From assembly GCA_945861535.1 (NCBI GenBank), contig CAMAUZ010000075.1, positions 1 through 40,178 of the forward strand: 40,178 nt of DNA, in the 5' to 3' direction. Position numbers and translations under genes: made by a program. Position 1 is the first letter of the stretch. Each line of letters opens with the position of its first letter. The notes beneath the pieces were generated by a model. The model saw nothing but the letters and a program-made list of their open reading frames with translations. It did not search any database and had not been told where the DNA came from. Source of the DNA: Akkermansia muciniphila. GTDB lineage: Bacteria > Verrucomicrobiota > Verrucomicrobiia > Limisphaerales > BJHT01. Shown one piece after another: positions 29,679 to 37,862 of this stretch.

Positions 29679-31106
29679 TCACCCAAACAACCCCGTCAGC
29701 GTTCGTCCCTCCTCGAGCAGATTGTACGGCCGCCCCTGCAAATCCATCGCCTCCAGATTGTCGATCCCCATCGCGTGATACACCGTCCGCGCGATGTCCT
29801 CGGGGCCGACCGGATTCTCGGCGGGATACTCCCCGTGCGCGTCGGTCCGGCCGTAGGTCTGGCCGCCGCGAATGCCGCCGCCCGCCAGCACCACGCTCAT
29901 GCACGCCGTCCAGTGATCGCGCCCCGCGCCGGAGCGGCCGCCCGAGCGCGGATCGCCGACCTTGGGCTTGCGGCCCATCTCGCTGGTCACCATCACGAGC
30001 GTGTCGTCCAGCAGGCCGCGCTGCGCCAGGTCCTCGAGCAACGCCGAGAAGCCGCGGTCAAACTCCGGCAGCAGATAATCGCGCAGGCAGTTGAAGTTGT
30101 TGCCGTGCGTGTCCCAGCCGCCGGCGCTCTTGCAGCGGGCGGCGATGGCCTCGTTCTCCTTCCAAAAAACCGTGATGAACGGCACGCCCGCCTCGACGAG
30201 CCGCCGCGCCATGAGAAGGCTGGTGCCGTTGATTGTTTTGCCGTAGCGCTCCTGCGTCTTCGCCGACTCCCCCGCGATGTCGAACGCACCCGCCGTCCCG
30301 CTCGACGACAGCAGCGCGAACGCCTTCTCCTGCTGCCGCACGTAATTCCGCACCGCCAGTTCGTGATCCAGCTCGCGCCGCGCGCCGTTCACCGCGTCCA
30401 GCAGCGCGCGCCGCTCGCCCATGCGCCCGGTGGTGATGGCGGCGTCCATCGTCAACGTGGGCGCGCTGAATTGGAGCGGCTCGTCAAAATTCCCATTGAG
30501 AAAAAACGGATCGTGCTCCAGCCCGAGCCGCCCGGCGAACTGCCCCGGCCGCGTGTAGGGCGCCTTGCTCGGCTTGTGCGGGAGCGTGATGACCTGCGGC
30601 AGTTTCGCATGCGCCGGCCGCCGCGAACCAATCACGCAGCCAATGTGCGGCCAGTCGGTCGGATACGGCCGGCGGTCATTGCCCTGCTGGCGGAACGTTT
30701 CGTCCGGCGCGTGCCCGGTGAGGTTGTAATAATAGCCCGCATGATGATCGCCCGTGGCGCGGCCGTAATCTGTGATGCCATGCACGAGCGAGAAATGATG
30801 TGCCTGCTGCGCGGTCAGCGGCAGATGCTCGCTGATGCGAATCTCCGGCGCGGTCGTGCGGATGGGCATGAACTCGCCGCGATATTCCTGCGGCGCGTCG
30901 GGTTTCAAATCCCACATGTCGATGTGCGACGACCCGCCGCAGAGAAAGAAAAGGATCGTGGATTTGGCGGGCTTCCGGCGCGCGGGCACCGGCACTGCGT
31001 CCGCCCCGAACGCCGCACGCCCGAAACTCAGGCCCGCCAGCGCGGACGTTGACGCCGACAAAAACGCTCGGCGGCTCAGGCCCGAGGAGAACAAGGGTTG
31101 GTTCAT
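29679..31106 (-). CDS. Tat-exported DUF1501 protein (second copy)
   Basis: This 475-residue protein has a twin-arginine signal (LSRRAFLSASTSALAGLSFG, Arg12-Arg13). The DUF1501 domain starts at STILFFLCGGSSHIDMWDLKPDAP. Further blocks are SEHLPLTAQQAHHFSLVHGI, DHHAGYYYNLTGHAPD, VITLPHKPSKAPYTRPGQFAG and DDTLVMVTSEMGRKPKVGDPRSGG...GRDHW with the C-terminal ligands. It belongs to the commoner subgroup that pairs with DUF1549/DUF1553 genes and is only distantly similar to the copy at 22248. The nearest PSD1-type gene (34118) is 3 kb away on the other strand, so there is no operon. Confidence 0.92.
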   Translation of the reverse strand: MNQPLFSSGLSRRAFLSASTSALAGLSFGRAAFGADAVPVPARRKPAKSTILFFLCGGSSHIDMWDLKPDAPQEYRGEFMPIRTTAPEIRISEHLPLTAQQAHHFSLVHGITDYGRATGDHHAGYYYNLTGHAPDETFRQQGNDRRPYPTDWPHIGCVIGSRRPAHAKLPQVITLPHKPSKAPYTRPGQFAGRLGLEHDPFFLNGNFDEPLQFSAPTLTMDAAITTGRMGERRALLDAVNGARRELDHELAVRNYVRQQEKAFALLSSSGTAGAFDIAGESAKTQERYGKTINGTSLLMARRLVEAGVPFITVFWKENEAIAARCKSAGGWDTHGNNFNCLRDYLLPEFDRGFSALLEDLAQRGLLDDTLVMVTSEMGRKPKVGDPRSGGRSGAGRDHWTACMSVVLAGGGIRGGQTYGRTDAHGEYPAENPVGPEDIARTVYHAMGIDNLEAMDLQGRPYNLLEEGRTLTGLFG

Positions 31107-31177
31107 AATCGCGTTGTCCGACGCCGAAGCGGCGGCGAATCATCGACAGGAGATTTGGCCGGATGCGCGTGGCGGAT

Positions 31178-31262
31178 TCAAGTGCCGCAGGCGTCCTCGC
31201 CGGTGAGTTCGCGGGGCGTCTCGCCCCGAGTCGGCACGGGCGGCGAGACGCCGCCCGCGTTC
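31178..31262. repeat. Partial copy of the nested GCAGGCGT palindrome
   Basis: GCCGCAGGCGTCC near 31182 is followed by the hairpins GGGGCGTCTCGCCCC and GGGCGGC-GAGAC-GCCGCCC, as at 23886-23987, but the right outer arm is missing. It abuts the terminal-inverted-repeat element at 31269. Confidence 0.75.
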
Positions 31263-31268
31263 CCGATC

Positions 31269-31448
31269 TTGTAGGAGTCGAGGTAACGGGACTCTAACCT
31301 CCTTCCGCGAAAGGCCCGTCCGCCCCCCCGCCCGCCGCGTCGTGAAACCAAGCTCCGTTTCCATGCACCTCGACCCAGCTTGGTCCGAGCGACTCAGGCC
31401 GCGGATCGTGTGGAAAAGGTCAGAGCCTCGTTACCTCGACTCCTACAA
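31269..31448. mobile_element. MITE-like element with terminal inverted repeats, copy 1 (180 bp)
   Basis: Perfect 20-bp terminal inverted repeats TTGTAGGAGTCGAGGTAACG (31269-31288) and its reverse complement (31429-31448) extend to about 30 bp with three mismatches. The interior aligns with copy 2 (37566-37744) when one is reversed. It encodes no protein and no target-site duplication is evident. Confidence 0.85.
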
Positions 31449-31481
31449 AGCGGGAACTGTCCGCCAGCCAGCGTTCTCGCC

Positions 31482-32513
31482 TCACCGCAACGTCACCGGC
31501 TTCCCGCGCCCGATCGACTGGTAGATCGCCGCGACCACCTTCATGTCCTTCAGTCCCTCCTCGCCGCTCACAATCGACGGGCGGCCCTCCCGGATGCACT
31601 GGGCGAAGTCGTCGAGTTGCGGCACGAAATGATCGGTCTGCGGCAGGCGCATTTTCCCCTCACTGGTGCGGCCGGCGATGCGGTTGTAATTGAACGCCGG
31701 ATTCAGTTCGAACCAGCCGTGCTCCGCTCCTACCCAGCAGCGGTCGATGCCATCAACGACATAATTGGTGCTGCAACTGGCGATCACGCCGCCGGGGAAT
31801 TTCATCTGCCAGCACAGGGTTTCGTCCACCTCGCGGAACTTCTCCGCGTCCGTTTTGACCTCGGTGGCGAACAGCCAGTTCGGCTCCTCGCCGGTGAGAT
31901 AGCGCGCCGCCTGGATGACGTAGATGCCGACATCCATCAGCGCGCCACCGCCCGCGAGGTCCTTGCGCAGCCGCCATTGTTTCGGGTCGCCGATGCGAAA
32001 ACCAAACGACGCCTCGATGAATTTGATCTCGCCGTAAACTTTCTCGCGCACAAGACGGATGGCCTCGCGATGATGCGGCTCGAACTGGCAGCGGTAGGCG
32101 ATGGCCAGTTGCACGCCCGCCTTTTGGCACCCCGCGATCATGGCGCGGCATTCCGCCACCGAGGTCGCCATCGGCTTTTCGCACAGCACATGTTTGCCCG
32201 CCCGCGCGGCCCGCAGCGTGAATTCCGCGTGTTGCGAATTCGGCAGCACGATGAATACGAAGTCCACGTCCGGCTGCTCCGCCAGGCGATCGAAGTCGTC
32301 GTAGGAGTAGCAGTTCGCGGCGGGAATCCCGTGTTTCGCCGCGACCGTTTTCAGGCCCGCCGCGGAGCCGCTGACGAGCGCGGCGAGCCGGCAGTGCTTG
32401 GTCTTGCGCAGCGCCGGCAGGATGTGGCTGTGCGTGAGACTGCCAAGGCCGACGACGGCGACGCCCAGCTTGCGCGCCGGGGTGCGAGGAGTGGGTGAGG
32501 ATTTAGTGCTCAT
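31482..32513 (-). CDS. Gfo/Idh/MocA-family NAD(P)-dependent oxidoreductase
   Basis: A 343-residue sugar or polyol oxidoreductase. The N-terminal Rossmann fold (LGVAVVGLGSLTHSHILPAL, about residues 16-35) binds the dinucleotide. AGKHVLCEKPMA contains the family EKP motif, and the C-terminal alpha/beta domain includes the GGGALMDVGIYVIQAARYLTG block with likely catalytic Asp and Tyr/His-region residues. The start region, with GLGS, ILPAL and CYSYDDFDRLA, resembles the glucose-fructose-oxidoreductase-like subgroup. No export signal is visible, so it is probably cytoplasmic. Substrate unknown. The ATG at 32513 is followed by a short Ser/Thr/Pro-rich lead of about 14 residues. It lies about 160 bp downstream of the NIPSNAP gene on the same strand. 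Confidence 0.92.
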   Translation of the reverse strand: MSTKSSPTPRTPARKLGVAVVGLGSLTHSHILPALRKTKHCRLAALVSGSAAGLKTVAAKHGIPAANCYSYDDFDRLAEQPDVDFVFIVLPNSQHAEFTLRAARAGKHVLCEKPMATSVAECRAMIAGCQKAGVQLAIAYRCQFEPHHREAIRLVREKVYGEIKFIEASFGFRIGDPKQWRLRKDLAGGGALMDVGIYVIQAARYLTGEEPNWLFATEVKTDAEKFREVDETLCWQMKFPGGVIASCSTNYVVDGIDRCWVGAEHGWFELNPAFNYNRIAGRTSEGKMRLPQTDHFVPQLDDFAQCIREGRPSIVSGEEGLKDMKVVAAIYQSIGRGKPVTLR

Positions 32514-32672
32514 GAGTTTTTGTTGAAATGAGACGGCCAGCAGAGATCTGCGCGGCTTTGGAAATTCCGGGGTCCCCGGGCGCTCCGTCAGATTGGACTG
32601 CCGTAAAACGAAGGGCGGGCCACAGCCCGCCCTTCACCGCATCGCCGCGCATCGGCTTGGTTTCGCCGCCGC

Positions 32673-33449
32673 TTACTTCGTCGGCGAGTAATCCGTCGGA
32701 TTCAGGAACTCGGATTTCACGCCGCCCGGAATGGTCAGCGAGCCGCCGGCTTTTTCCTCGGACGCCTTGCGGGCGGCCTGCCATGCCGGGTCCTTGCCGA
32801 ACGCGCCAAACGAGGCCTTCGCCGCCTCCACGCTCTTGTGCGCGAGCAGATAGATGAGCGTGTTGTCCGCGCCCTTCTGCCCCGCCATCGGCGTCCAGTA
32901 GCCGAAGTTGGTCATGCCGTGTTTCGTGAACAGCTTCACCGTGTGATCGCGGAACCGGGCGTTGATCGCGGCCACCTTGCCGGGCGGCGTGAGGTAGGTG
33001 CGCAGCTCGAAGACGCGACTGCCCACGTTGGCCGGCTTGATCTCGGGCGAGTAATCGGTCGCCGAGAGGAACGTCTGCTCGACCTTGGCAACCAGCTTGC
33101 CGTTGACCTCCGATTCCTTATACGCCTTCTGCCACTCGGGGTCCGCCATGAACGCCTTCCACGATTTGTCGCGCGCCTCGCGGCTCGGGTAGGCGAGGAC
33201 GTAGGTGAGCTTGTTGTCCTTGTTATCGATCGGCATCCAGTAGCCGATGTTGGCGATGCCGTGTTTCTCGAAGAGCCGCAGCGTGTGATCGCGGAAGCGG
33301 GCGTTGAGCGCATCCAGCTTGCCGGGCGGCGCGTAGTAAACACGCATTTCAAAACAGCGCGGGTCCTGGTCGGCCGCGGTCGCCGTCGTGGGTGCGGTGA
33401 TGCCGGCGATGCCGATCGCCAGCAGGGTGAGGGTGAAGAGATGATTCAT
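32673..33449 (-). CDS. Exported protein with two tandem NIPSNAP domains
   Basis: A 258-residue protein with a signal peptide (MNHLFTLTLLAIGIAGITAPTTATA, cleavage near residue 26) and two homologous NIPSNAP domains (dimeric alpha-beta barrel fold, PF07978). Domain 1 is about residues 31-133 (CFEMRVYYAPPGKLDALNAR...GYWMPID) and domain 2 about 145-255 (VFELRTYLTPPGKVAAINAR...GYWTPMAG). Both end in a TDYSP motif (131-135 and 252-256), so an internal duplication is clear. The biochemical role is unknown. Frames extend 106 codons upstream into repeat DNA, but ATG 33449 is right because it opens the signal peptide. It may be co-transcribed with the downstream oxidoreductase. Confidence 0.9.
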   Translation of the reverse strand: MNHLFTLTLLAIGIAGITAPTTATAADQDPRCFEMRVYYAPPGKLDALNARFRDHTLRLFEKHGIANIGYWMPIDNKDNKLTYVLAYPSREARDKSWKAFMADPEWQKAYKESEVNGKLVAKVEQTFLSATDYSPEIKPANVGSRVFELRTYLTPPGKVAAINARFRDHTVKLFTKHGMTNFGYWTPMAGQKGADNTLIYLLAHKSVEAAKASFGAFGKDPAWQAARKASEEKAGGSLTIPGGVKSEFLNPTDYSPTK

Positions 33450-34016
33450 AATGTTTGGATTGGATTGCGGCGGGATACTGCCGCTCGAAAACCGCGCGGC
33501 AAACGAATTCTTCCGCGCGTCGAAATCGAGGGCCGGAGCGCGACGCTTACGCCGTCGAGACGTCCGCATGGAACGGGGACACCGGCTGATTTGAGCCCGT
33601 CCGTCTTGCCGCCGCAGTTGCGGCCTAAACGTCGCGCTCCAGTCCGCCGACCGACTCCGTGCCACGCCCGCCCGGTTGCCCGCCGCCATGGCAAACTCCG
33701 GAGTCTCTGCGCGAAGAGTGTTGCGGGACTCCTCACGCAAATCCGCTTTCAATGCGTGCGACCTCATGCCCCAAGGCTAGAATGCGGCCCCAAGGCAAAT
33801 GCCTTTCCCTGCGCAACCGCACCACAGCCGCATGAGTGCGCCGCCCCGTAGCGCGGCTGGGTCGCAGACCCGCCGCCGCAGCTTCCATCCACCGTCGCGT
33901 TGGAATGGGGATCAGATGCCGTCCGGCTTTCCGCCGTACTGCGGCGGGCGCTCCAGAAATATTGCGGCCGGGAGGCGGTGCGCGGATACGCCCCGCACCG
34001 CTTCCGAGGCTTGGAA
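33450..34016. other. Intergenic, scattered GC-rich inverted fragments
   Basis: GGAGCGCGACGCTTACGCCG near 33535 and AAACGTCGCGCTCC near 33626 are loosely complementary and resemble the 4333-4385 repeat family. Long open frames here are GC artefacts. No gene is supported. Confidence 0.45.
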
Positions 34017-34053
34017 CTTCCCTTGAGCTTTGAACTTTGAGCTTTGAGCTTTC
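34017..34053. repeat. Single arm of the (GCTTTGA)-unit repeat family
   Basis: It carries the same GCTTTGA-unit series as the right arm at 14297-14336, here 65 bp upstream of the PSD1-type gene. No inverted partner is visible nearby. Confidence 0.75.
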
Positions 34054-34117
34054 CCCTCTCCTCTGAATCCACGATTGCCCGCCACGCGCGTTCCGTCGAT
34101 TCTGCGCCGTGCTTTCT

Positions 34118-37100
34118 ATGAGCCTTCGATCTGCCTGCGGTCGCCTGTTCCTCGGCGTCATCCTCGCCGCCCACGCTGCGTTCGCCGCGTCCACCATTGA
34201 CATCGCGAAACTACCGCCGCCCGCCGCGCGCACGGTCGATTTCGCCACCGACATCCGCCCGCTGCTCAACCAGCACTGCCTCGCCTGTCACGGTCCCGAG
34301 AAACACAAGAACGCCTACCGCGTGGACATAAAATCCATCGCGCTCAAAGGCGGCGACACGCACGGAGTCGCGATCATCCCCGGTCAGAGCGCGCAGAGTC
34401 CGCTCATCCACTACGTCGCCGGCCTGGTCGAAGACATGCTCATGCCGCCTAAAGGCGAGCGCCTCACCGCCGCGCAGATCGGCCTGCTCCGCGCGTGGAT
34501 CGATCAGGGCGCGACGTGGCCCGAGGCTCCCGGCACCGTCGCGACCAACCCGCTGGACTGGTGGTCGCTCCGGCCGCTCGTCCGGCCAGCCGTGCCCCAA
34601 TCTCCGGTTTCAAGTTTCAGAATCTCCAACCCGATCGACGCCTTTGTCACGAAGACCCTCGCGGCGAAGAATCTACCCCAATCCCCCGAAGCCGATCCGC
34701 GTACGCTCATCCGCCGCCTGTACTTCGATCTCCTCGGCCTCCCGCCCACGCCTGAAGAAGTCGCCGCCTTCGCCGCCGAATACTCTCCGAATGCGGCACT
34801 CGAAATTCGCCATTCGAAATTCTCCTCCCTCGTGGACCGCCTCCTCGCGGACCCGCGCTACGGCGAGCGCTGGGCGCGCCACTGGCTTGATGTCGTCCAC
34901 TACGGCGACACGCACGGCTACGACAAGGACAAGCCGCGCCCCAACGCCTGGCCGTATCGCGATTACGTCATCCGCGCCTTCAATGCCGACAAGCCGTACG
35001 GCCGTTTTATCCAGGAACAAATCGCGGGGGACGTGCTGTTTCCCAACACGCAGGACGGCATCGTAGCGCTCGGTTTCATCGCCGCCGGCCCGTGGGATTT
35101 CATCGGCCACTCGGAAGTCCCCGAGACCAAGATCGACGGCAAAATCGCGCGCCACCTCGACCGCGACGACATGGTCGCCAACGCGCTCAACACCTTCAAC
35201 AGCCTCACCGTTCAGTGCGCGCAGTGCCACAACCACAAGTTTGATCCCATCTCGCAGCAGGATTACTACAGCCTCCACGCCGTCTTCGCCGCGCTCGACC
35301 GCGCCGACAAAACCTACGACACCGACCCCGCCGTCGCCGTGCGCCGCGCCGACCTCATGGCGAAACAGCGCGAGCTAAAATCGCAAAAGGAAACCCTCGA
35401 CAAACAACTCGCCGCCACCGGCGGGCGCGACCTCGAACTCCTCGACAAACTCATCCGCGAAACCAAGCAGGGCGCGTCCGCGGAGGAACGCCCCGAGTTC
35501 GGCTGGCACAGCCAGATTTCCCCGAAACCAGACGCCGTGAAATGGGTGCAGCTCGATCTCGGCCGGAGCATCGCCCCCGACCGCGTCCTCTACGTCGCTT
35601 GCCACGACAACTTCAACAACATCGGCGCGGGCTTCGGCTTTCCCGCGCGTTTCAAAATCGAACTCTCCGACGACGCCACCTTCGCCATGGGTGTCACGCT
35701 GCTCGAAGACCAGACGCAAGCCGACGTGCCCAACCCCGGCGTCACCCCGCGCACGCTCGCCGTCTCCGGCAAGTCCGGTCGCTTCCTCCGCCTCACCGCC
35801 ACCCGACTCGCGCCGCGCCAGAACGACTTCATCTGCGCCCTCGCCGAAATCCAAGTCCTCGATGCGACCGGAAAAAATCTCGCCCTCGGTGCCGCCGTCA
35901 CCTCGCTGGATTCCATCGAAGCCCCGCCGCGCTGGAGCCGCAAAAATCTCACCGACGGCTATTTCTACGGCTCCAAAAAAGGCCAGCCCGCGACCAAACT
36001 CGCCGACCTCGAGAAACAACGCGCCGCCCTCGTCGTCCGCGCGAGCACGCCCGCCACGCGCGCCGCGCTCGACGCCAACACCAAGGCGCTGGCCGAAGTC
36101 ACCGCCGCGCTCGCCAAGCTGCCCGCGCCGCGCGTGGTCTTCGCCGGCACGGTGCATCACGGCAGCGGCTCCTTCCGCGGCACCGGTCCCGATGGCGGCA
36201 AACCCCGGCCCATCGCCCTCCTCCATCGCGGCGACGTGAAACAGCCCCGCGATCCCGCCGCGCCCGGCGCGCTCACCGCCCTTGCGAACCTCCCCGCGCG
36301 CTTCCCCCTTCCCGCCGATCATCCCGAAGGCGCGCGCCGCGTCGCCCTCGCGCAATGGCTCTCGCACCCCGACAACCCGCTCACCTGGCGCAGCCTCGTC
36401 AACCGAGTCTGGCAGTACCACTTCGGCCGCGGCCTGGTCGAAACCCCCAACGACTTCGGCCGCATGGGCGCGCTCCCGACCCATCCCGAACTCCTCGACT
36501 GGCTTGCCGCCGAATTCCGTGACGGCGGGCAATCGCTCAAGCAACTACACCGGCTGATTGTCACGAGCGCGACCTGGCGGCAGGCGAGTCAGGGGGAAGA
36601 CATGAAGGGTTCAAGGGTTGAAGCGGGCCGAAACGCCTCACGCACCCGCGCCGCCTCAACCCTTCAACCCTTCAACCCTTCAACCCTTCAACCCTTCAAC
36701 CCTTCCCCGCCCCTCGCTCACCGACTCCGACAACCGCTACTTCTGGCGGCAGAACCGTCGCAAGCTCGAGGCCGAGGCCGTGCGGGACAGCGTCCTCCAG
36801 GTCAGTGGCAAGCTCGACGCGCACATGGGCGGTCCGGCGTTCCAGGATTTCATCGTCGAGAAACCCGAACACTCGCCGCACTACGAATACGGCCGGCACG
36901 ATCCCAACGATCCCAAATCCCACCGCCGCTCGATCTACCGGTTCGTCGTCCGTTCGCAGATGTCCCCCTTCATGACCACGCTCGACTGCGCCGATCCCTC
37001 GATGCAAGTGGGCAAACGCAACGAGTCCGTCTCCGCCCTCCAAGCACTCGCGCTGCTCAACAACGGCTTCATGGTCGCCATGTCCCGGCACTTCGCCGCG

Positions 37101-37280
37101 CGCCTCGACGCCACCGCCACCAGCCTGCCGGAGAAAATCGCCCTCGCCTTCCGCCTCGCCCTGAGCCGCCCGCCCACGGCCGCTGAGCGGTCAACCTTTG
37201 TCACCTACGCCCAACACCATGGTCTGCCGAACGCCTGCCGGTTGCTTATCAACCTAAATGAGTTCGTGTTCGTGGACTGA
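34118..37280 (+). pseudogene. PSCyt1-DUF1549-DUF1553 protein, split by a frameshift at an octamer repeat
   Basis: An exported protein of the planctomycete/verrucomicrobial type. Order: signal peptide (SLRSACGRLFLGVILAAHAAFA); haem-binding PSCyt1 with CLACH near residue 53; DUF1549 (about 168-405: NPIDAFV, RLYFDLLGLPPTPEE, RYGERWARHWLDVVHYGDTHG, CAQCHNHKFDPI); a discoidin/F5-8C-like domain (about 465-605); DUF1553 from about 725 (ALAQWLSHPDNPLTWRSLVNRVW). At about residue 829 the frame enters inserted repeat DNA (36602-36710). The rest of DUF1553 (NRYFWRQNRRKLEAEAVRD to INLNEFVFVD) continues in another frame to 37280. With six octamers the halves are out of frame; four or seven would join them. 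So it is either a pseudogene or phase-variable. GTG 34109 is an alternative start. Confidence 0.85.
36602..36710. repeat. Intragenic palindromic insertion with an octanucleotide tandem repeat
   Basis: The left arm 36604-36623 (GAAGGGTTCAAGGGTTGAAG) faces six perfect copies of TCAACCCT at 36656-36703, giving inverted arms around about 32 bp. It interrupts the DUF1553 part of the 34118 gene and causes the frameshift. No rotation of the octamer contains a stop codon. Confidence 0.92.
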
Positions 37281-37325
37281 CCTGAGTCTCTCCGTTGATC
37301 GGCTGCGAAGAGGGAGAAGCAAAAA

Positions 37326-37421
37326 CCACTAACCGGCACTAACTGGCACTAATAAGAAGGGAAGCCAGAGATTACTCGACTTGCCCGGTTCCCATTAGTG
37401 CCAGTTAGTGCGGGTTAGTGG
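37326..37421. repeat. 96-bp palindromic element with CACTAACYGG units
   Basis: Arms 37326-37353 and 37394-37421 pair at 27 of 28 positions. Each arm is a short tandem series (CACTAACCGG, CACTAACTGG). It sits 45 bp after the end of the PSD1-type gene. Confidence 0.9.
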
Positions 37422-37565
37422 TTATGAGTCCCGGCACCGTGATCGACGTGGTTCCCGCTTCCGGATCGCTCGGTCTGGGACCCCGCTTCGGACTACACCG
37501 GTGCGGCGCGTGGCGTTCCTGCGCTTCCGCGTGGAACGACCGACCGCGGGCGATCACGCCCACCC

Positions 37566-37744
37566 TTGTAGGAGTCGAGGTAACGAGACTCTGACTTTTT
37601 CTGCGCGGACAGCGGACTGAGTCTCGCGGGCTGATTTGGACGAGGCGTATGGGCCGGAACTTGGTTGCAAGTCGCGGCTTGCGGTGTTCTTGGACGGCCC
37701 GCTCGCGAAAGGAGGTTAGAGTCTCGTTACCTCGACTCCTACAA
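37566..37744. mobile_element. MITE-like element with terminal inverted repeats, copy 2 (179 bp)
   Basis: It has the same perfect 20-bp termini as 31269-31448 (37566-37585 and 37725-37744) and is in the opposite orientation. Shared internal landmarks include TCGCGAAAGGAGGTTAGAGT near the right end and GAGTC, AACTTGG and CGGCC blocks in the middle. No coding capacity. Confidence 0.85.
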
Positions 37745-37784
37745 AGGAGCCGGAGCCGCGCGCCCGATTACTGCGTCTGTAGCG

Positions 37785-37820
37785 GGAGTTGCCTCCGCCT
37801 CGTCACCTCGGCGGCTACAA
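37785..37820. repeat. Outer-end repeat of the TAGCCGCCGACGTGAGG family
   Basis: CCTCGTCACCTCGGCGGCTA in this stretch is a reverse copy of the sequence that begins the 10645-10937 element. It lies just downstream of the surface-protein gene. Confidence 0.6.
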
Positions 37821-37862
37821 TTTCATACCGTCACTGAACGCCTCGCCCGCCCTCCCGTTCCC

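Noticed and set aside
29451-31052. 533-codon forward frame opposite the second DUF1501 gene
   Set aside because: Arg/Pro-rich antisense artefact beginning in repeat DNA. The reverse strand carries the Tat signal and DUF1501 motifs.
36656-36703. Tandem TCAACCCT array considered as a CRISPR
   Set aside because: The units are contiguous octamers without spacers and no cas gene is present.
34118-37186. A single intact 1022-residue protein from the first frame of the PSD1-type gene
   Set aside because: After 36602 that frame becomes Arg/Pro-rich and loses homology, whereas the true DUF1553 end is read in another frame to 37280.
37566-37744. Reading the 179-bp element as an integron attC or phage att site
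   Set aside because: There is no core site or integrase, and the same element recurs with full terminal inverted repeats at 31269, which fits a MITE better.
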